Assembly (NCBI GenBank): GCA_030635005.1
Contig: DAOVZS010000020.1
Location: 1-17,787 of the forward strand
DNA: 17,787 bases
From: Thiomargarita sp.
GTDB taxonomy: Bacteria > Pseudomonadota > Gammaproteobacteria > Beggiatoales > Beggiatoaceae
Direction: 5' to 3'
The position numbers were made by a program, and so were the translations under genes. The notes under the pieces were generated by a model. That model was not told where the DNA came from. It made no database searches and saw only the letters and a program-made list of their open reading frames with translations. Below are positions 7,295 through 15,436 of this stretch, piece after piece. Within the stretch, counting starts at the first letter, position 1. Every line of letters begins with the position of its first letter.

Positions 7295-9208
7295 ATGAAG
7301 AGAATATTAATTAACGCCACACAGCCTGAAGAGCTGCGTGTCGCTATGGTCGACGGACAAAAATTGGATAATTTCGATATTGAAGCTGCAGGACGCAAGC
7401 AAACAAAATCTAATATTTACAAAGGTAAGATCACACGTATTGAGCCCAGTTTGGAGGCTGCTTTTATTAATTACGGTGCCGATAGACATGGTTTTTTACC
7501 TTTAAAAGATGTTGCTCGTGTTTATTTTAATGATTCCAATGAAAGCCAACAGACAGAAACAAGTTCAGGGCGTCGCTGTATCAAAGACGTGCTTCGCGAA
7601 GGACAAGAAATTATCGTACAAGTCGATAAAGAAGAACGTGGTAATAAAGGGGCTGCTTTAACTACTTTTATCAGTTTAGCAGGACGTTATTTGGTACTCA
7701 TGCCTAATAATCCTCGAGCGGGTGGAGTATCCCGTCGCATTGAGGGTGAAGATCGCAGTGAAGCTCGAGAATCTTTAAGTGCTTTAAAAATTCCTGCGGG
7801 CATGGGCTTGATATTACGCACTGCCGGTGTCAATAAGAGTGTGGAAGAGCTTCAATGGGATTTAGAGTATCTTGTGCAATTATGGCAAGCCATTGATAAA
7901 GCCCTCGATAAAAAACCAGCCCCGTTCATGATTTATCAAGAAAGTAATGTCATTATTCGTGCTATTCGTGATTATTGGCGTGAAAATACCACAGAAGTGC
8001 TGATTGATCACGAAGGCATTTATGCTGAAGCACGTGGTTTTATGCAACAGGTGATGCCACAACATCTGAGTAAAGTAAAATTTTATCAGGATAAAGTTCC
8101 TCTATTTACGCGTTATCAAATTGAAAGTCAAATTGAATCTGCTTTTCAACGTGAAGTGAAATTACCGTCTGGCGGGGCGATTGTACTCGATCATACGGAA
8201 GCTTTATTATCAATAGATATCAATTCAGCACGGGCGACAAAGGGCATGGATATCGAAGAAACTGCCCTGAATACCAATTTAGAAGCGGTTGATGAGGTCA
8301 CCCGACAATTACGTTTACGCGATTTAGGCGGTTTAGTGGTTATTGATTTTATTGACATGCTCAGCCATAAAAACCAGCGTCAGGTTGAATTACGGATTAA
8401 AGAATTGCTTAAAATGGATAGAGCACGGGTACAAGTGGGACGGATTTCACGATTTGGCTTATTAGAAATGTCTCGTCAACGTTTGCGTCCGTCTTTGGGT
8501 GAATCTAGTCATATTGTATGTCCTCGATGCAGTGGGCAAGGCAGTATTCGCAGTGTGGAATCCTTATCATTATCCATTTTGCGTGTGATTGAAGAAGAGG
8601 CGATGAAAGAAAAAACCTCCAAAATTATCGCACAAGTCCCAGTGAATGTGGCGACATACTTACTTAATGAGAAACGACTTGCAATACAGGAAATTGAAGA
8701 ACGTCAGTATATCAATATTATTTTACTGCCCAATCAAAATCTGAAAACGCCGAAATATGAGCTACACAGAGTACGACAAGATGACAAAACAGAATTTTCT
8801 GTTGAAAAAGCCAGTTATAATCTTGTCACAAAACCCCAAACATATGGGGAAGAAAACTATAACATCACAAAACCAGATTTATCTGAACAACCCGTGGTAA
8901 AGAGTATTGTACATACACCCCCACCACCGCCCCTTAAAAAAACAGACTCAGCCAAAAAAGGATTGATAACACGTGTTTTGGGACGTCTTTTTCGGAAAGA
9001 AGAAGCACCGGTGATAACGCCCCCCGAAGCCCCCGTGCAACGACGTCCTAAATTAGCCCCTTCTAAACCAAAACGGTCACGTCCTTCCAATATAAAGACT
9101 CAAGGAACAGGGGAAAAATTTTCAGAGACACCCAAAAGGTCTGAACATCACACACGTTCTAATACGTTTGTACGTCGTAATCGTCGTCGTAAACGTTATG
9201 ATCCCTAG
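7295..9208 (+). CDS. rne: Ribonuclease E, short C-terminal tail
   Basis: 637-residue endoribonuclease central to mRNA decay and rRNA/tRNA processing. The catalytic half is complete: S1 domain (about 37-120), DNase I-like subdomain with magnesium ligands D308 (LLSIDIN) and D351 (VVIDFIDM), and the Zn-link CPRC (C409, C412). These lie at a constant +5 offset from E. coli D303, D346, C404 and C407. The non-catalytic part is only about 120 residues against over 500 in E. coli. It keeps a proline run (542-546), an amphipathic [15 protein letters not shown] segment (556-570) resembling the membrane-anchoring helix, and an Arg-rich end, so most degradosome-binding sites are probably missing. It is Rne rather than Rng because of this membrane segment, its length and the rluC neighbour. 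Confidence 0.94.
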   Translation: MKRILINATQPEELRVAMVDGQKLDNFDIEAAGRKQTKSNIYKGKITRIEPSLEAAFINYGADRHGFLPLKDVARVYFNDSNESQQTETSSGRRCIKDVLREGQEIIVQVDKEERGNKGAALTTFISLAGRYLVLMPNNPRAGGVSRRIEGEDRSEARESLSALKIPAGMGLILRTAGVNKSVEELQWDLEYLVQLWQAIDKALDKKPAPFMIYQESNVIIRAIRDYWRENTTEVLIDHEGIYAEARGFMQQVMPQHLSKVKFYQDKVPLFTRYQIESQIESAFQREVKLPSGGAIVLDHTEALLSIDINSARATKGMDIEETALNTNLEAVDEVTRQLRLRDLGGLVVIDFIDMLSHKNQRQVELRIKELLKMDRARVQVGRISRFGLLEMSRQRLRPSLGESSHIVCPRCSGQGSIRSVESLSLSILRVIEEEAMKEKTSKIIAQVPVNVATYLLNEKRLAIQEIEERQYINIILLPNQNLKTPKYELHRVRQDDKTEFSVEKASYNLVTKPQTYGEENYNITKPDLSEQPVVKSIVHTPPPPPLKKTDSAKKGLITRVLGRLFRKEEAPVITPPEAPVQRRPKLAPSKPKRSRPSNIKTQGTGEKFSETPKRSEHHTRSNTFVRRNRRRKRYDP

Positions 9209-9212
9209 GGAT
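9201..9212. repeat. 12-bp perfect palindrome across the rne stop codon
   Basis: ATCCCTAGGGAT reads identically on both strands and contains the rne stop codon (TAG). With no loop it cannot form a normal terminator hairpin. No other terminator lies in the 7-nt gap between rne and yciK. Confidence 0.4.
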
Positions 9213-9215
9213 TCA

Positions 9216-9953
9216 TCACTTTTGTGCATTCAATGCTTGCCCATGAACGGCATGACTATCGGCTCCCATTAAATACAGATATAACGGCATAATGGCATCT
9301 GGCGTGGGTAAGATCATAGGATCTTCCGCTGGATAAGCCATTGCCCGCATGGCAGTTCGTGTTGCACCGGGATTGATACTATTGATGCGAATCGTGTTCT
9401 CAAGTTCATCTGCTAAGATTTGCATCATCCCTTCAGTCGCAAATTTGGAAACAGCATAAGCACCCCAATATGCACGTCCTTTTCGTCCCACACTAGAAGA
9501 AGTAAAGATAACCGATGAATCTGGTGCCTTTTTTAATAATTTTAAACACGATTTTGTGAGTAAAAAAGGGGCATTCAGATTCACTTGCATGACTTGATAC
9601 CATAATTTGATATCATAGTGTTCCATAGGTGTTAGCGTGCCTAACACGCTTGCATTATGCAATAATCCATCAAGTTTCCCAAATTCTTTTTCTAAGGTAT
9701 TGGCAAGGATATCATAATCGTCAGGACTGGCTCCTTCAAGATCTAAGGGATAAATCGCAGCCTTTGGATATCCAGCTTGTTCGATTTCATCATAAATTGT
9801 CTCTAATTTTTGAGTGGTTCGTCCCAATAAAATGACCGTAGCTCCATGTGCTGCAAAACTTTTGGCAGCAGCACGTCCAATACCATCCCCTGCACCCGTG
9901 ACAAGAATGGTACGTTGCTCCAGTAATGTCGGGGAGGGTGTATACTTAAACAT
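9216..9953 (-). CDS. yciK: YciK-family short-chain dehydrogenase
   Basis: 245-residue cytoplasmic NAD(P)-dependent oxidoreductase of unknown substrate. The cofactor motif is TGAGDGIG (19-26). HNAS lies at 99-102, catalytic Ser153 in TSSSVG, and Tyr166/Lys170 in YAVSK. The N-terminus (YTPSPTLLEQRTILVTGAG) and NSINPGATRTAMRAMAYPAEDP are characteristic of the YciK branch. It begins 13 nt after the phosphoesterase gene with AGGA before the ATG, so it can be read as the last gene of the sensory operon, although YciK is normally found in other neighbourhoods. It converges on rne with only 7 nt between stop codons and no terminator. Confidence 0.85.
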   Translation of the reverse strand: MFKYTPSPTLLEQRTILVTGAGDGIGRAAAKSFAAHGATVILLGRTTQKLETIYDEIEQAGYPKAAIYPLDLEGASPDDYDILANTLEKEFGKLDGLLHNASVLGTLTPMEHYDIKLWYQVMQVNLNAPFLLTKSCLKLLKKAPDSSVIFTSSSVGRKGRAYWGAYAVSKFATEGMMQILADELENTIRINSINPGATRTAMRAMAYPAEDPMILPTPDAIMPLYLYLMGADSHAVHGQALNAQK

Positions 9954-9966
9954 ATCTCATTTCCTG

Positions 9967-11502
9967 TTACCACTTGTATGATGTAAACGTTCCTTCTCCC
10001 ACAATCTGATTGTCTTGATTAATCTCAATCCCATTTAATACAGATTCAACACGGTATGCTTTAGAACAACTATTATCAATACAGATATATTCCAATCCAA
10101 TCTCTTTTAATTCATGCATCCCTTTAAAACGTACGGCTGTATTTGTATCAGCAAAATGGGTATGACCACAAACAATCCTAGAAATACCTGTATTTTCTTG
10201 GAATTTTTGATACAATGTTTTGATATTGTCATGCTGTTTTATATTATCATGAAGATAGTCAAAATCACTCCAAGTTGCCCCTCCAAACACTGGAAATCCT
10301 CTCACAGAACCTCGCCACACACCTATCTGATCAATGACTTCCAAACCAGTCATGCGTTTAAAACTATAATCATTTAAAGCATTTTCCAAAATCTGAGCCA
10401 TTAAACGATTGCTACGATTAATGACATTGTCCAGACTCAATCCTTCTTGATTACTCGAATCTAGTGATTTAAAATACTCAAAGCGTAAATCATATAAATT
10501 TCCAAACATCAGAGGATCCATCATGGAGAGTGGTGAAATTCCGCCATGAACAAACACGGTGGCGTCTTCATGATGCAGTAAACGGATCTGTCGAAAAAAG
10601 TCTCCATAATGCTGACGCCAAACGAATGAGATCACACGCCAATCTATAGGAATAATATAACCGTCACGCTCTTGAAACAAATTAAAATTTGAAATCTCTG
10701 CATTATAACTGTCAGAGACGGCATTGGGATCAATTGCAAGGCTCCACCAATTTCTGTGATTATTTTGAATGCTAAAAGATCGCAACTGTTTGGATAAGTG
10801 CGTTCCCAATTCATGTAGATTATTGAGTGTACCTGCCTGCAATATCTGTGCTTTGTCTCCCCCCAATATCGTGATGACTTGGTTGTAATACTGTGTATAA
10901 TGATCCTCTTCTGCAAGCTGAATATCTGCTAATAAAGACAAATCTGTGGGATATTGGTGTTGTATACGATACGTATCATCTTGATAAGTCAGTACACCTG
11001 TTTTATAAAATTCTTTTTGTTTTTGAATGATTTCTTTTGCATGCAGTGTTTTGAAGCTTATCAAGCTCTTACTCAAACCCATACCTGCCACATAAGCGGC
11101 AATATCTTCTTTAGCATGACCACACCCTTTATAAAGATCTGATATTTCATAAGGATTTAGAAAGAAATGGACATTCATCAAATCGTGATTTCCCATGAGG
11201 AAAATAGGATAAATGCCAAAATTTTCCCATCTAATTTTATCCAAAAACTGGATAATATGGTAACCAAAATCATAACGATCTAGAAAATCACCGAGAAAAA
11301 TCATCCTAACGGGTTTTTCTTGTGGTATTACCATGGCTTCAAGAGTGGAAGCGATGGTATCGTTAACGCATGCGTTAATCAGGGTAATCGCCTGTTCCCA
11401 ATCTCTATCATAGCTTACGAGCCCTTTTTCAGACATGCTTGCTAATGTGATATCTAAATCACCATGTAAGTCACCAAAAACAACGATTCGTTCAAATGTC
11501 AT
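9967..11502 (-). CDS. PPP-type metallophosphoesterase with large internal insertion
   Basis: 511-residue cytoplasmic protein with the full set of PPP/calcineurin-like dinuclear metal motifs: GDLHGD (10-15), GDFLDR (71-76), GNHD (104-107), VHGGISP (318-324) and GHTH (446-449). A WSDF segment at 411-414 resembles the LLWSDP element of PPP phosphatases. The order fits a Ser/Thr-phosphatase or ApaH-like enzyme. The unusual part is about 210 residues (110-317) between the third and fourth motifs, far longer than in PPP phosphatases; it is mostly polar and I do not recognise it. There is no signal peptide or membrane segment. It begins 2 nt after the dual-Cache gene, so it is strongly coupled to it. 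The substrate (phosphoprotein, nucleotide or other phosphoester) cannot be read from sequence. Confidence 0.8.
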   Translation of the reverse strand: MTFERIVVFGDLHGDLDITLASMSEKGLVSYDRDWEQAITLINACVNDTIASTLEAMVIPQEKPVRMIFLGDFLDRYDFGYHIIQFLDKIRWENFGIYPIFLMGNHDLMNVHFFLNPYEISDLYKGCGHAKEDIAAYVAGMGLSKSLISFKTLHAKEIIQKQKEFYKTGVLTYQDDTYRIQHQYPTDLSLLADIQLAEEDHYTQYYNQVITILGGDKAQILQAGTLNNLHELGTHLSKQLRSFSIQNNHRNWWSLAIDPNAVSDSYNAEISNFNLFQERDGYIIPIDWRVISFVWRQHYGDFFRQIRLLHHEDATVFVHGGISPLSMMDPLMFGNLYDLRFEYFKSLDSSNQEGLSLDNVINRSNRLMAQILENALNDYSFKRMTGLEVIDQIGVWRGSVRGFPVFGGATWSDFDYLHDNIKQHDNIKTLYQKFQENTGISRIVCGHTHFADTNTAVRFKGMHELKEIGLEYICIDNSCSKAYRVESVLNGIEINQDNQIVGEGTFTSYKW

Positions 11503-11504
11503 GG

Positions 11505-12941
11505 TTATTTCCCGAACATATTTTCTAAATTACCCATCATTTTAGGTGAGGTTTCTTGAACCTGATTTTTCACTTTAGCAATGGTTTGTTGGCTTTTTCG
11601 CGTTAAAATATCGGTTGTATTTTCAATTTGTTGTGCTTGAGGTGTGAAACCTGTTGCTAACAATTTAGCATGTTCTGCTATCAGTGTTTTACTGATTTCT
11701 TGCACCATTTTGACGCAATCTTGTGTTAATAACATGTCATTAGGTGCATGCTGAGGTCTCTGTTCTGTTTGTACCACTGTCACTGGACGTGTAAACGTCT
11801 CTTGTTGCGTGTCTTTCTTTGAAAAGAAACGACTTTTAATGTAAATAAATCCAATAAACAACAAGATAATTAATACAGCTGCAATGATAATGCTCAGTAT
11901 TAAGAGATTGTTTTGTTTATGAATATACTCAACATGAGTGGCAATATTTTGTTCGACACTTTCTTTAGAAAGGGCAGCCCCTACCATCCAATTTAAAGGC
12001 TTATATATTTTGACATAAGATAATTCATCATAAACATCAGGATGTCCACTGCCATTATTTTTGTCACAAAAAACAATGAAAGATGCAAATTTCTTTTTCA
12101 GTACCCCAGTTAATATCTGATTTTCAAGAGAATAATTTTTAGTATGTACAATCATCTGAAGATTAGAGTTTCGAACACTGTTCACCCACAAATATCCAAC
12201 ACCATTGTTATATTTCATGCGTTCAATATCTATTTTACTCTTATCTATGGCCTCTTGAATCGCTTCATCCACATAAACTGCGGTACTCACAGTCCACTGC
12301 CATTCTTCAAATAATCTCATATAGGCTAACTTTGGTACATCAGGAATAACCCCATCTTGTGTGGCTTTTGGCCATAAATAATCCACAAATCCCTTACCAT
12401 GTGCTTGACAGATTTCCACCGCGGCACTAAAACGATTTTGTTCAATGCCAGAAGCACAATTATATTTAGGATCATCCAATATCTGATTATCCATAGAAGG
12501 CAGAGTTGGATGCATCAGCATTTTGGGATAAGGTAAACGGGTATCTGTGATCCATACATAACTCTTACCATTATCATACCGAATCTTCTTAATATCAGAA
12601 AGTGCTTGAGATTGGGCTTCTTCCAAGCTAAGCGTGCCATTTTTAAAGGCGTCTACTTTCGTTTGAATCAGCGTTTCAGCAATATCTATCACACTTTGCA
12701 TACGAGGTCCATACTGTCTTTCTAAATAAGCTTTATCTCTAATATTTTTATGATTCGCTTCAACGGTGTCATATACAATATCGACATACTCTTTAAGAGA
12801 CTGTTTCACGCGATTTATTTCAGCTGTTCGATAATACGCAACATCCTCATACCCTTTTTTGATAATTGTATAAATGCTAAAACTCACTATAAAAATGACT
12901 GCCAAAATGACAGCCATACTATTTTTGGTATTTATCATCAT
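11505..12941 (-). CDS. Membrane sensor with two Cache_2-type domains, no known output domain
   Basis: 478-residue inner-membrane protein. A membrane segment at 8-27 and another at 346-368 enclose a periplasmic region of about 315 residues with two Cache_2-type units. The first (about 110-230) has IRYDNGKSYVWITD, then KMLMHPTLPS, GKGFVDYLWPK and the closing WQWTVSTAVYVDEA. The second (about 235-330) repeats the pattern, shortened, as MKYNNGVGYLWVN, IVHTK and LNWMVGAALS. These domains bind small ligands in chemoreceptors and kinases. The cytoplasmic tail (369-478) has no HAMP, methyl-accepting, kinase or cyclase domain, only a polar linker and a probable coiled coil (about 405-465). It starts 5 nt after the Cache-channel gene and ends 2 nt before the phosphoesterase. 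It may present ligand state to one of those partners. Confidence 0.8.
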   Translation of the reverse strand: MMINTKNSMAVILAVIFIVSFSIYTIIKKGYEDVAYYRTAEINRVKQSLKEYVDIVYDTVEANHKNIRDKAYLERQYGPRMQSVIDIAETLIQTKVDAFKNGTLSLEEAQSQALSDIKKIRYDNGKSYVWITDTRLPYPKMLMHPTLPSMDNQILDDPKYNCASGIEQNRFSAAVEICQAHGKGFVDYLWPKATQDGVIPDVPKLAYMRLFEEWQWTVSTAVYVDEAIQEAIDKSKIDIERMKYNNGVGYLWVNSVRNSNLQMIVHTKNYSLENQILTGVLKKKFASFIVFCDKNNGSGHPDVYDELSYVKIYKPLNWMVGAALSKESVEQNIATHVEYIHKQNNLLILSIIIAAVLIILLFIGFIYIKSRFFSKKDTQQETFTRPVTVVQTEQRPQHAPNDMLLTQDCVKMVQEISKTLIAEHAKLLATGFTPQAQQIENTTDILTRKSQQTIAKVKNQVQETSPKMMGNLENMFGK

Positions 12942-12946
12942 ATTTT

Positions 12947-14791
12947 TTAATAAAATGTCCAGAGGCTAATAGAGAATAAAGTCCCCAAAATAACAGGCCA
13001 AAACAGTAGTTTGGCTACTAAACCATCACGATATTGAAGTGTATTTTTTGAATGAAAGAGTACATAAAACGCAATAACGGCTAAAATTGCAAGATATATT
13101 ATAATATATAAATATTCTATATAAAGCACTTCCCAAACAACATTCTCTCTTCGCAGTCCAATATGAGCCAGAATGGTTCCAAAAAATAATGCCAATAAAG
13201 GGGCGATGACATTCGCAATCGATTTTACTTTGCCTAACAGAAAGAGAATACCAAATAGCATTAAACTGACTACAAAAAGGGGTAGAAAATTATTGAGAAA
13301 AGGGGTTATCAAATTTCGTTTGAAAGACACTGTAAAATGAAGTGTGGGTATATTGTGACTATAGCTAAAAAAGCTACGCTGAATATTCCAATCAACTAAA
13401 TCTAAATCCTGTTTAATACCTGGTCGTGCCATTGGGTTGATTTGGGGATAAGCCTCAAAATCAGGTGTCAGGATCGCCTTTTTATGAATAATTTGTAAAT
13501 TAATCTCTCGATGATCAAAAGGATATTTTGAATAATCAAAGACTTGGGGGACAGTACCCGCAAAATGCCATTTAATAATTTCAGTATGATGATCAGTGTG
13601 ACGCGACACTTCAGTTAAGCTAAGCCCTTTAATCGTAATGTGACGCGCATAGTCTTTATGTTCTTCTTTATTATATTTTTGTTGAATATAACCTATCACA
13701 TCTGCAGTATCATCTTTTTTTAAGTCTATCGATGTGATGAGAACCTGAGTCGGCACAAACACCGAAGGGGGTAAAAATGTATGTAACGCCACCTTATTCA
13801 ACATCATGATATTTTTGTGCTCAGAGTTTGTGTGTGCCAAAAACCACATAAACAGTATCCCTAAGCTTAAGAAAAAGATACTTGATACAACGACAGACCA
13901 CCATTCGCCCTCATAAACACGAAATAACAAAGTACTTAATAAGATAAAAAATACAATCAACCAGAAAATCAACCAGATTTCTTGATGTTGTAAGGCTTTA
14001 ATATTTTGAATCTCATGTGTATTGACCACAAAACCCATTAACCATCCAGTGGCAGGTAAAGCATGGTAAAATATCCAATTATTTTGTCCTGTCTTTCTGT
14101 CTCTATACGCGATCGTCCCAGATTCACTATTCACCGCATGTTCACCAAGTTTTTTAAACGCAGGATTATTTTGAATATCCGCTAAATTAAAAATGCTTTG
14201 ATGCGTATGCAATGGATGAACAATATACTCTCCTTGTTTGGAAAGGATAAATCCATAGCCTGTTTGACCCAAATCAATTTTGGCAATGAAGGTTTTAAAG
14301 GTTTGTAAAGAATACTCAACAAATACCATACAATTAGAAATCGTTTGTTGTGTATTGGGTTCTACATAAAAACAAGCAGGAATGGTAAACAGTTGTACAA
14401 TATCTTGTTCATCCACCGTTTGAAACGGCCCTAATGTATTGAGATAATAAAGAGAACGCCGACGTTCCTGCGGTGTATTGATATAAGGAATATACGCAAC
14501 CCCTATCCCAAATATTTGCGGGCTTTTCTCCATTATTTTATCTAATTGATTGGTAATGTGAGCACGTTCTAATTGACCAGAATCAAGCTGATGTGCAAGC
14601 TCGTATGCTGCTGATAGGAATTGTGCAAGCGTCTTATCGACTTTTTGAACAAGTTGTTGTGTTTTTTGCAACATCTGGTTTTGTTCTACGTTCTGGTATT
14701 TATCATGTACGTAATGATATAACAAAAACAAAACCAATAAGAGGCAGGCTGTATAAAAAATTGATAATATTTTAAAGCTTAATTTTTCCAC
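12947..14791 (-). CDS. Cache domain fused to a pentameric ligand-gated ion channel-like region
   Basis: 614-residue membrane protein. An N-terminal segment (9-25) leads to a periplasmic Cache domain (about 30-265), with GYGFILSKQGEYIVHPLH (178-195) and the closing ATGWLMGFVV. A hairpin of two membrane segments follows (271-290, 298-319). Residues 320-488 resemble a pLGIC ligand-binding domain: VPTQVLITSIDL near the start, AGTVPQVFDYSKYPFD (411-426, the Pro-loop YPFD motif), and WNI (468-470) before the last strands. Four membrane segments end the protein (496-519, 524-546, 552-578, 593-612), with the conserved Pro in the first (FLPLF) and TILAHIGL in the second, close to GLIC M2. Predicted topology (N inside, both domains periplasmic, C outside) fits a pLGIC. 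The start is a GTG with no clear RBS; no later start keeps the first segment. Ion selectivity is unknown. Confidence 0.75.
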   Translation of the reverse strand: MEKLSFKILSIFYTACLLLVLFLLYHYVHDKYQNVEQNQMLQKTQQLVQKVDKTLAQFLSAAYELAHQLDSGQLERAHITNQLDKIMEKSPQIFGIGVAYIPYINTPQERRRSLYYLNTLGPFQTVDEQDIVQLFTIPACFYVEPNTQQTISNCMVFVEYSLQTFKTFIAKIDLGQTGYGFILSKQGEYIVHPLHTHQSIFNLADIQNNPAFKKLGEHAVNSESGTIAYRDRKTGQNNWIFYHALPATGWLMGFVVNTHEIQNIKALQHQEIWLIFWLIVFFILLSTLLFRVYEGEWWSVVVSSIFFLSLGILFMWFLAHTNSEHKNIMMLNKVALHTFLPPSVFVPTQVLITSIDLKKDDTADVIGYIQQKYNKEEHKDYARHITIKGLSLTEVSRHTDHHTEIIKWHFAGTVPQVFDYSKYPFDHREINLQIIHKKAILTPDFEAYPQINPMARPGIKQDLDLVDWNIQRSFFSYSHNIPTLHFTVSFKRNLITPFLNNFLPLFVVSLMLFGILFLLGKVKSIANVIAPLLALFFGTILAHIGLRRENVVWEVLYIEYLYIIIYLAILAVIAFYVLFHSKNTLQYRDGLVAKLLFWPVILGTLFSISLWTFY

Positions 14792-14828
14792 ATCAATTAT
14801 ATATTTATATGTTGTTGATTATCTATTA

Positions 14829-14857
14829 ATAATACTTGATCTCAAATTTCAAGTCAA
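14829..14857 (-). promoter_or_regulatory. Sigma70-type promoter of the Cache-channel operon
   Basis: On the minus strand TTGACT (14852-14857) and TATTAT (14829-14834), each a 5/6 match, are spaced by exactly 17 bp. Transcription would start near 14822, about 30 nt before the GTG start. It is the best promoter I see for the four-gene leftward unit. Confidence 0.6.
14834..14854. promoter_or_regulatory. Inverted repeat inside the operon promoter, operator candidate
   Basis: ACTTGA (14834-14839) and TCAAGT (14849-14854) are exact inverted 6-bp arms with a 9-bp spacer. They occupy almost exactly the interval between the -10 and -35, where a dimeric repressor would block RNA polymerase. No regulator gene lies beside it in the window. 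Confidence 0.4.
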
Positions 14858-14863
14858 AAATAA

Positions 14864-14885
14864 TAAAAATCATGTAAAAATCATG
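14864..14885. repeat. Exact 11-bp tandem duplication upstream of the operon and def
   Basis: TAAAAATCATG occurs twice without a gap (14864-14874 and 14875-14885). The 11-bp period places both copies on one face of the helix. It lies just upstream of the operon -35 (on the minus strand) and about 50 bp upstream of def, so it could be a pair of activator half-sites for either direction. Confidence 0.4.
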
Positions 14886-14935
14886 ATATTTTATATAAAC
14901 TATTATATTTTTATCTTGCTGATACTATCACTATT

Positions 14936-15436
14936 ATGGCTTTATTTAACATATTACAATTTCCTGATCCAAAATTGCGTACTCCAGCCAAACCAGTCAC
15001 TTGTGTTGATAATACCATACGCCAAATTGTAGAGGATATGTTTGAAACAATGTATGATGCACCGGGTATTGGGCTTGCAGCGACACAAGTCAATGTCCAT
15101 AAAGCCATTATTGTGATTGATCTTTCCAAAGAAGGACAACATCCTTTATGTCTGATTAATCCTAAACTGTTGCGTAGTCAGGGAACACAATATGAAGAAG
15201 AAGGCTGTTTATCCGTTCCGGGTATATTTGAAAAAATTGAACGTGCTCAAGAGATCACCGTACAAGCCCTTAATCAAAATGGGGACACATTCACACTCAC
15301 TGCTGAAGATTTGTTAGCAGTCTGTGTATTACATGAAATGGATCATTTAAAAGGTAAACTATTTGTGGATCATCTTTCTTCCATTAAACGACAACGTATT
15401 CGCAAAAAGTTAGTTAAGGCGCGACAGGATGACTAA
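14936..15436 (+). CDS. def: Peptide deformylase
   Basis: 166-residue metalloenzyme that removes the N-formyl group from nascent proteins at the ribosome exit. The three motifs are present: GIGLAATQ (44-51), EGCLS (89-93, metal-ligand Cys91) and HEMDH (133-137, metal-ligand His133 and His137, catalytic Glu134). One departure: the residue before the third motif is Leu132, where most deformylases, including E. coli, have Gln (QHEMDH). Length and C-terminal helix ([14 protein letters not shown]) match the E. coli enzyme (type 1B). No clear Shine-Dalgarno precedes the ATG. It overlaps fmt by 8 bp, starting the def-fmt-rsmB unit, and is divergent from the Cache-channel operon. Confidence 0.96.
   Translation: MALFNILQFPDPKLRTPAKPVTCVDNTIRQIVEDMFETMYDAPGIGLAATQVNVHKAIIVIDLSKEGQHPLCLINPKLLRSQGTQYEEEGCLSVPGIFEKIERAQEITVQALNQNGDTFTLTAEDLLAVCVLHEMDHLKGKLFVDHLSSIKRQRIRKKLVKARQDD

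Noticed and set aside
8857..9090. Minus-strand open frame within the rne tail
   Set aside because: Its composition mirrors the Pro/Arg-rich rne tail, and no RBS or domain is visible.
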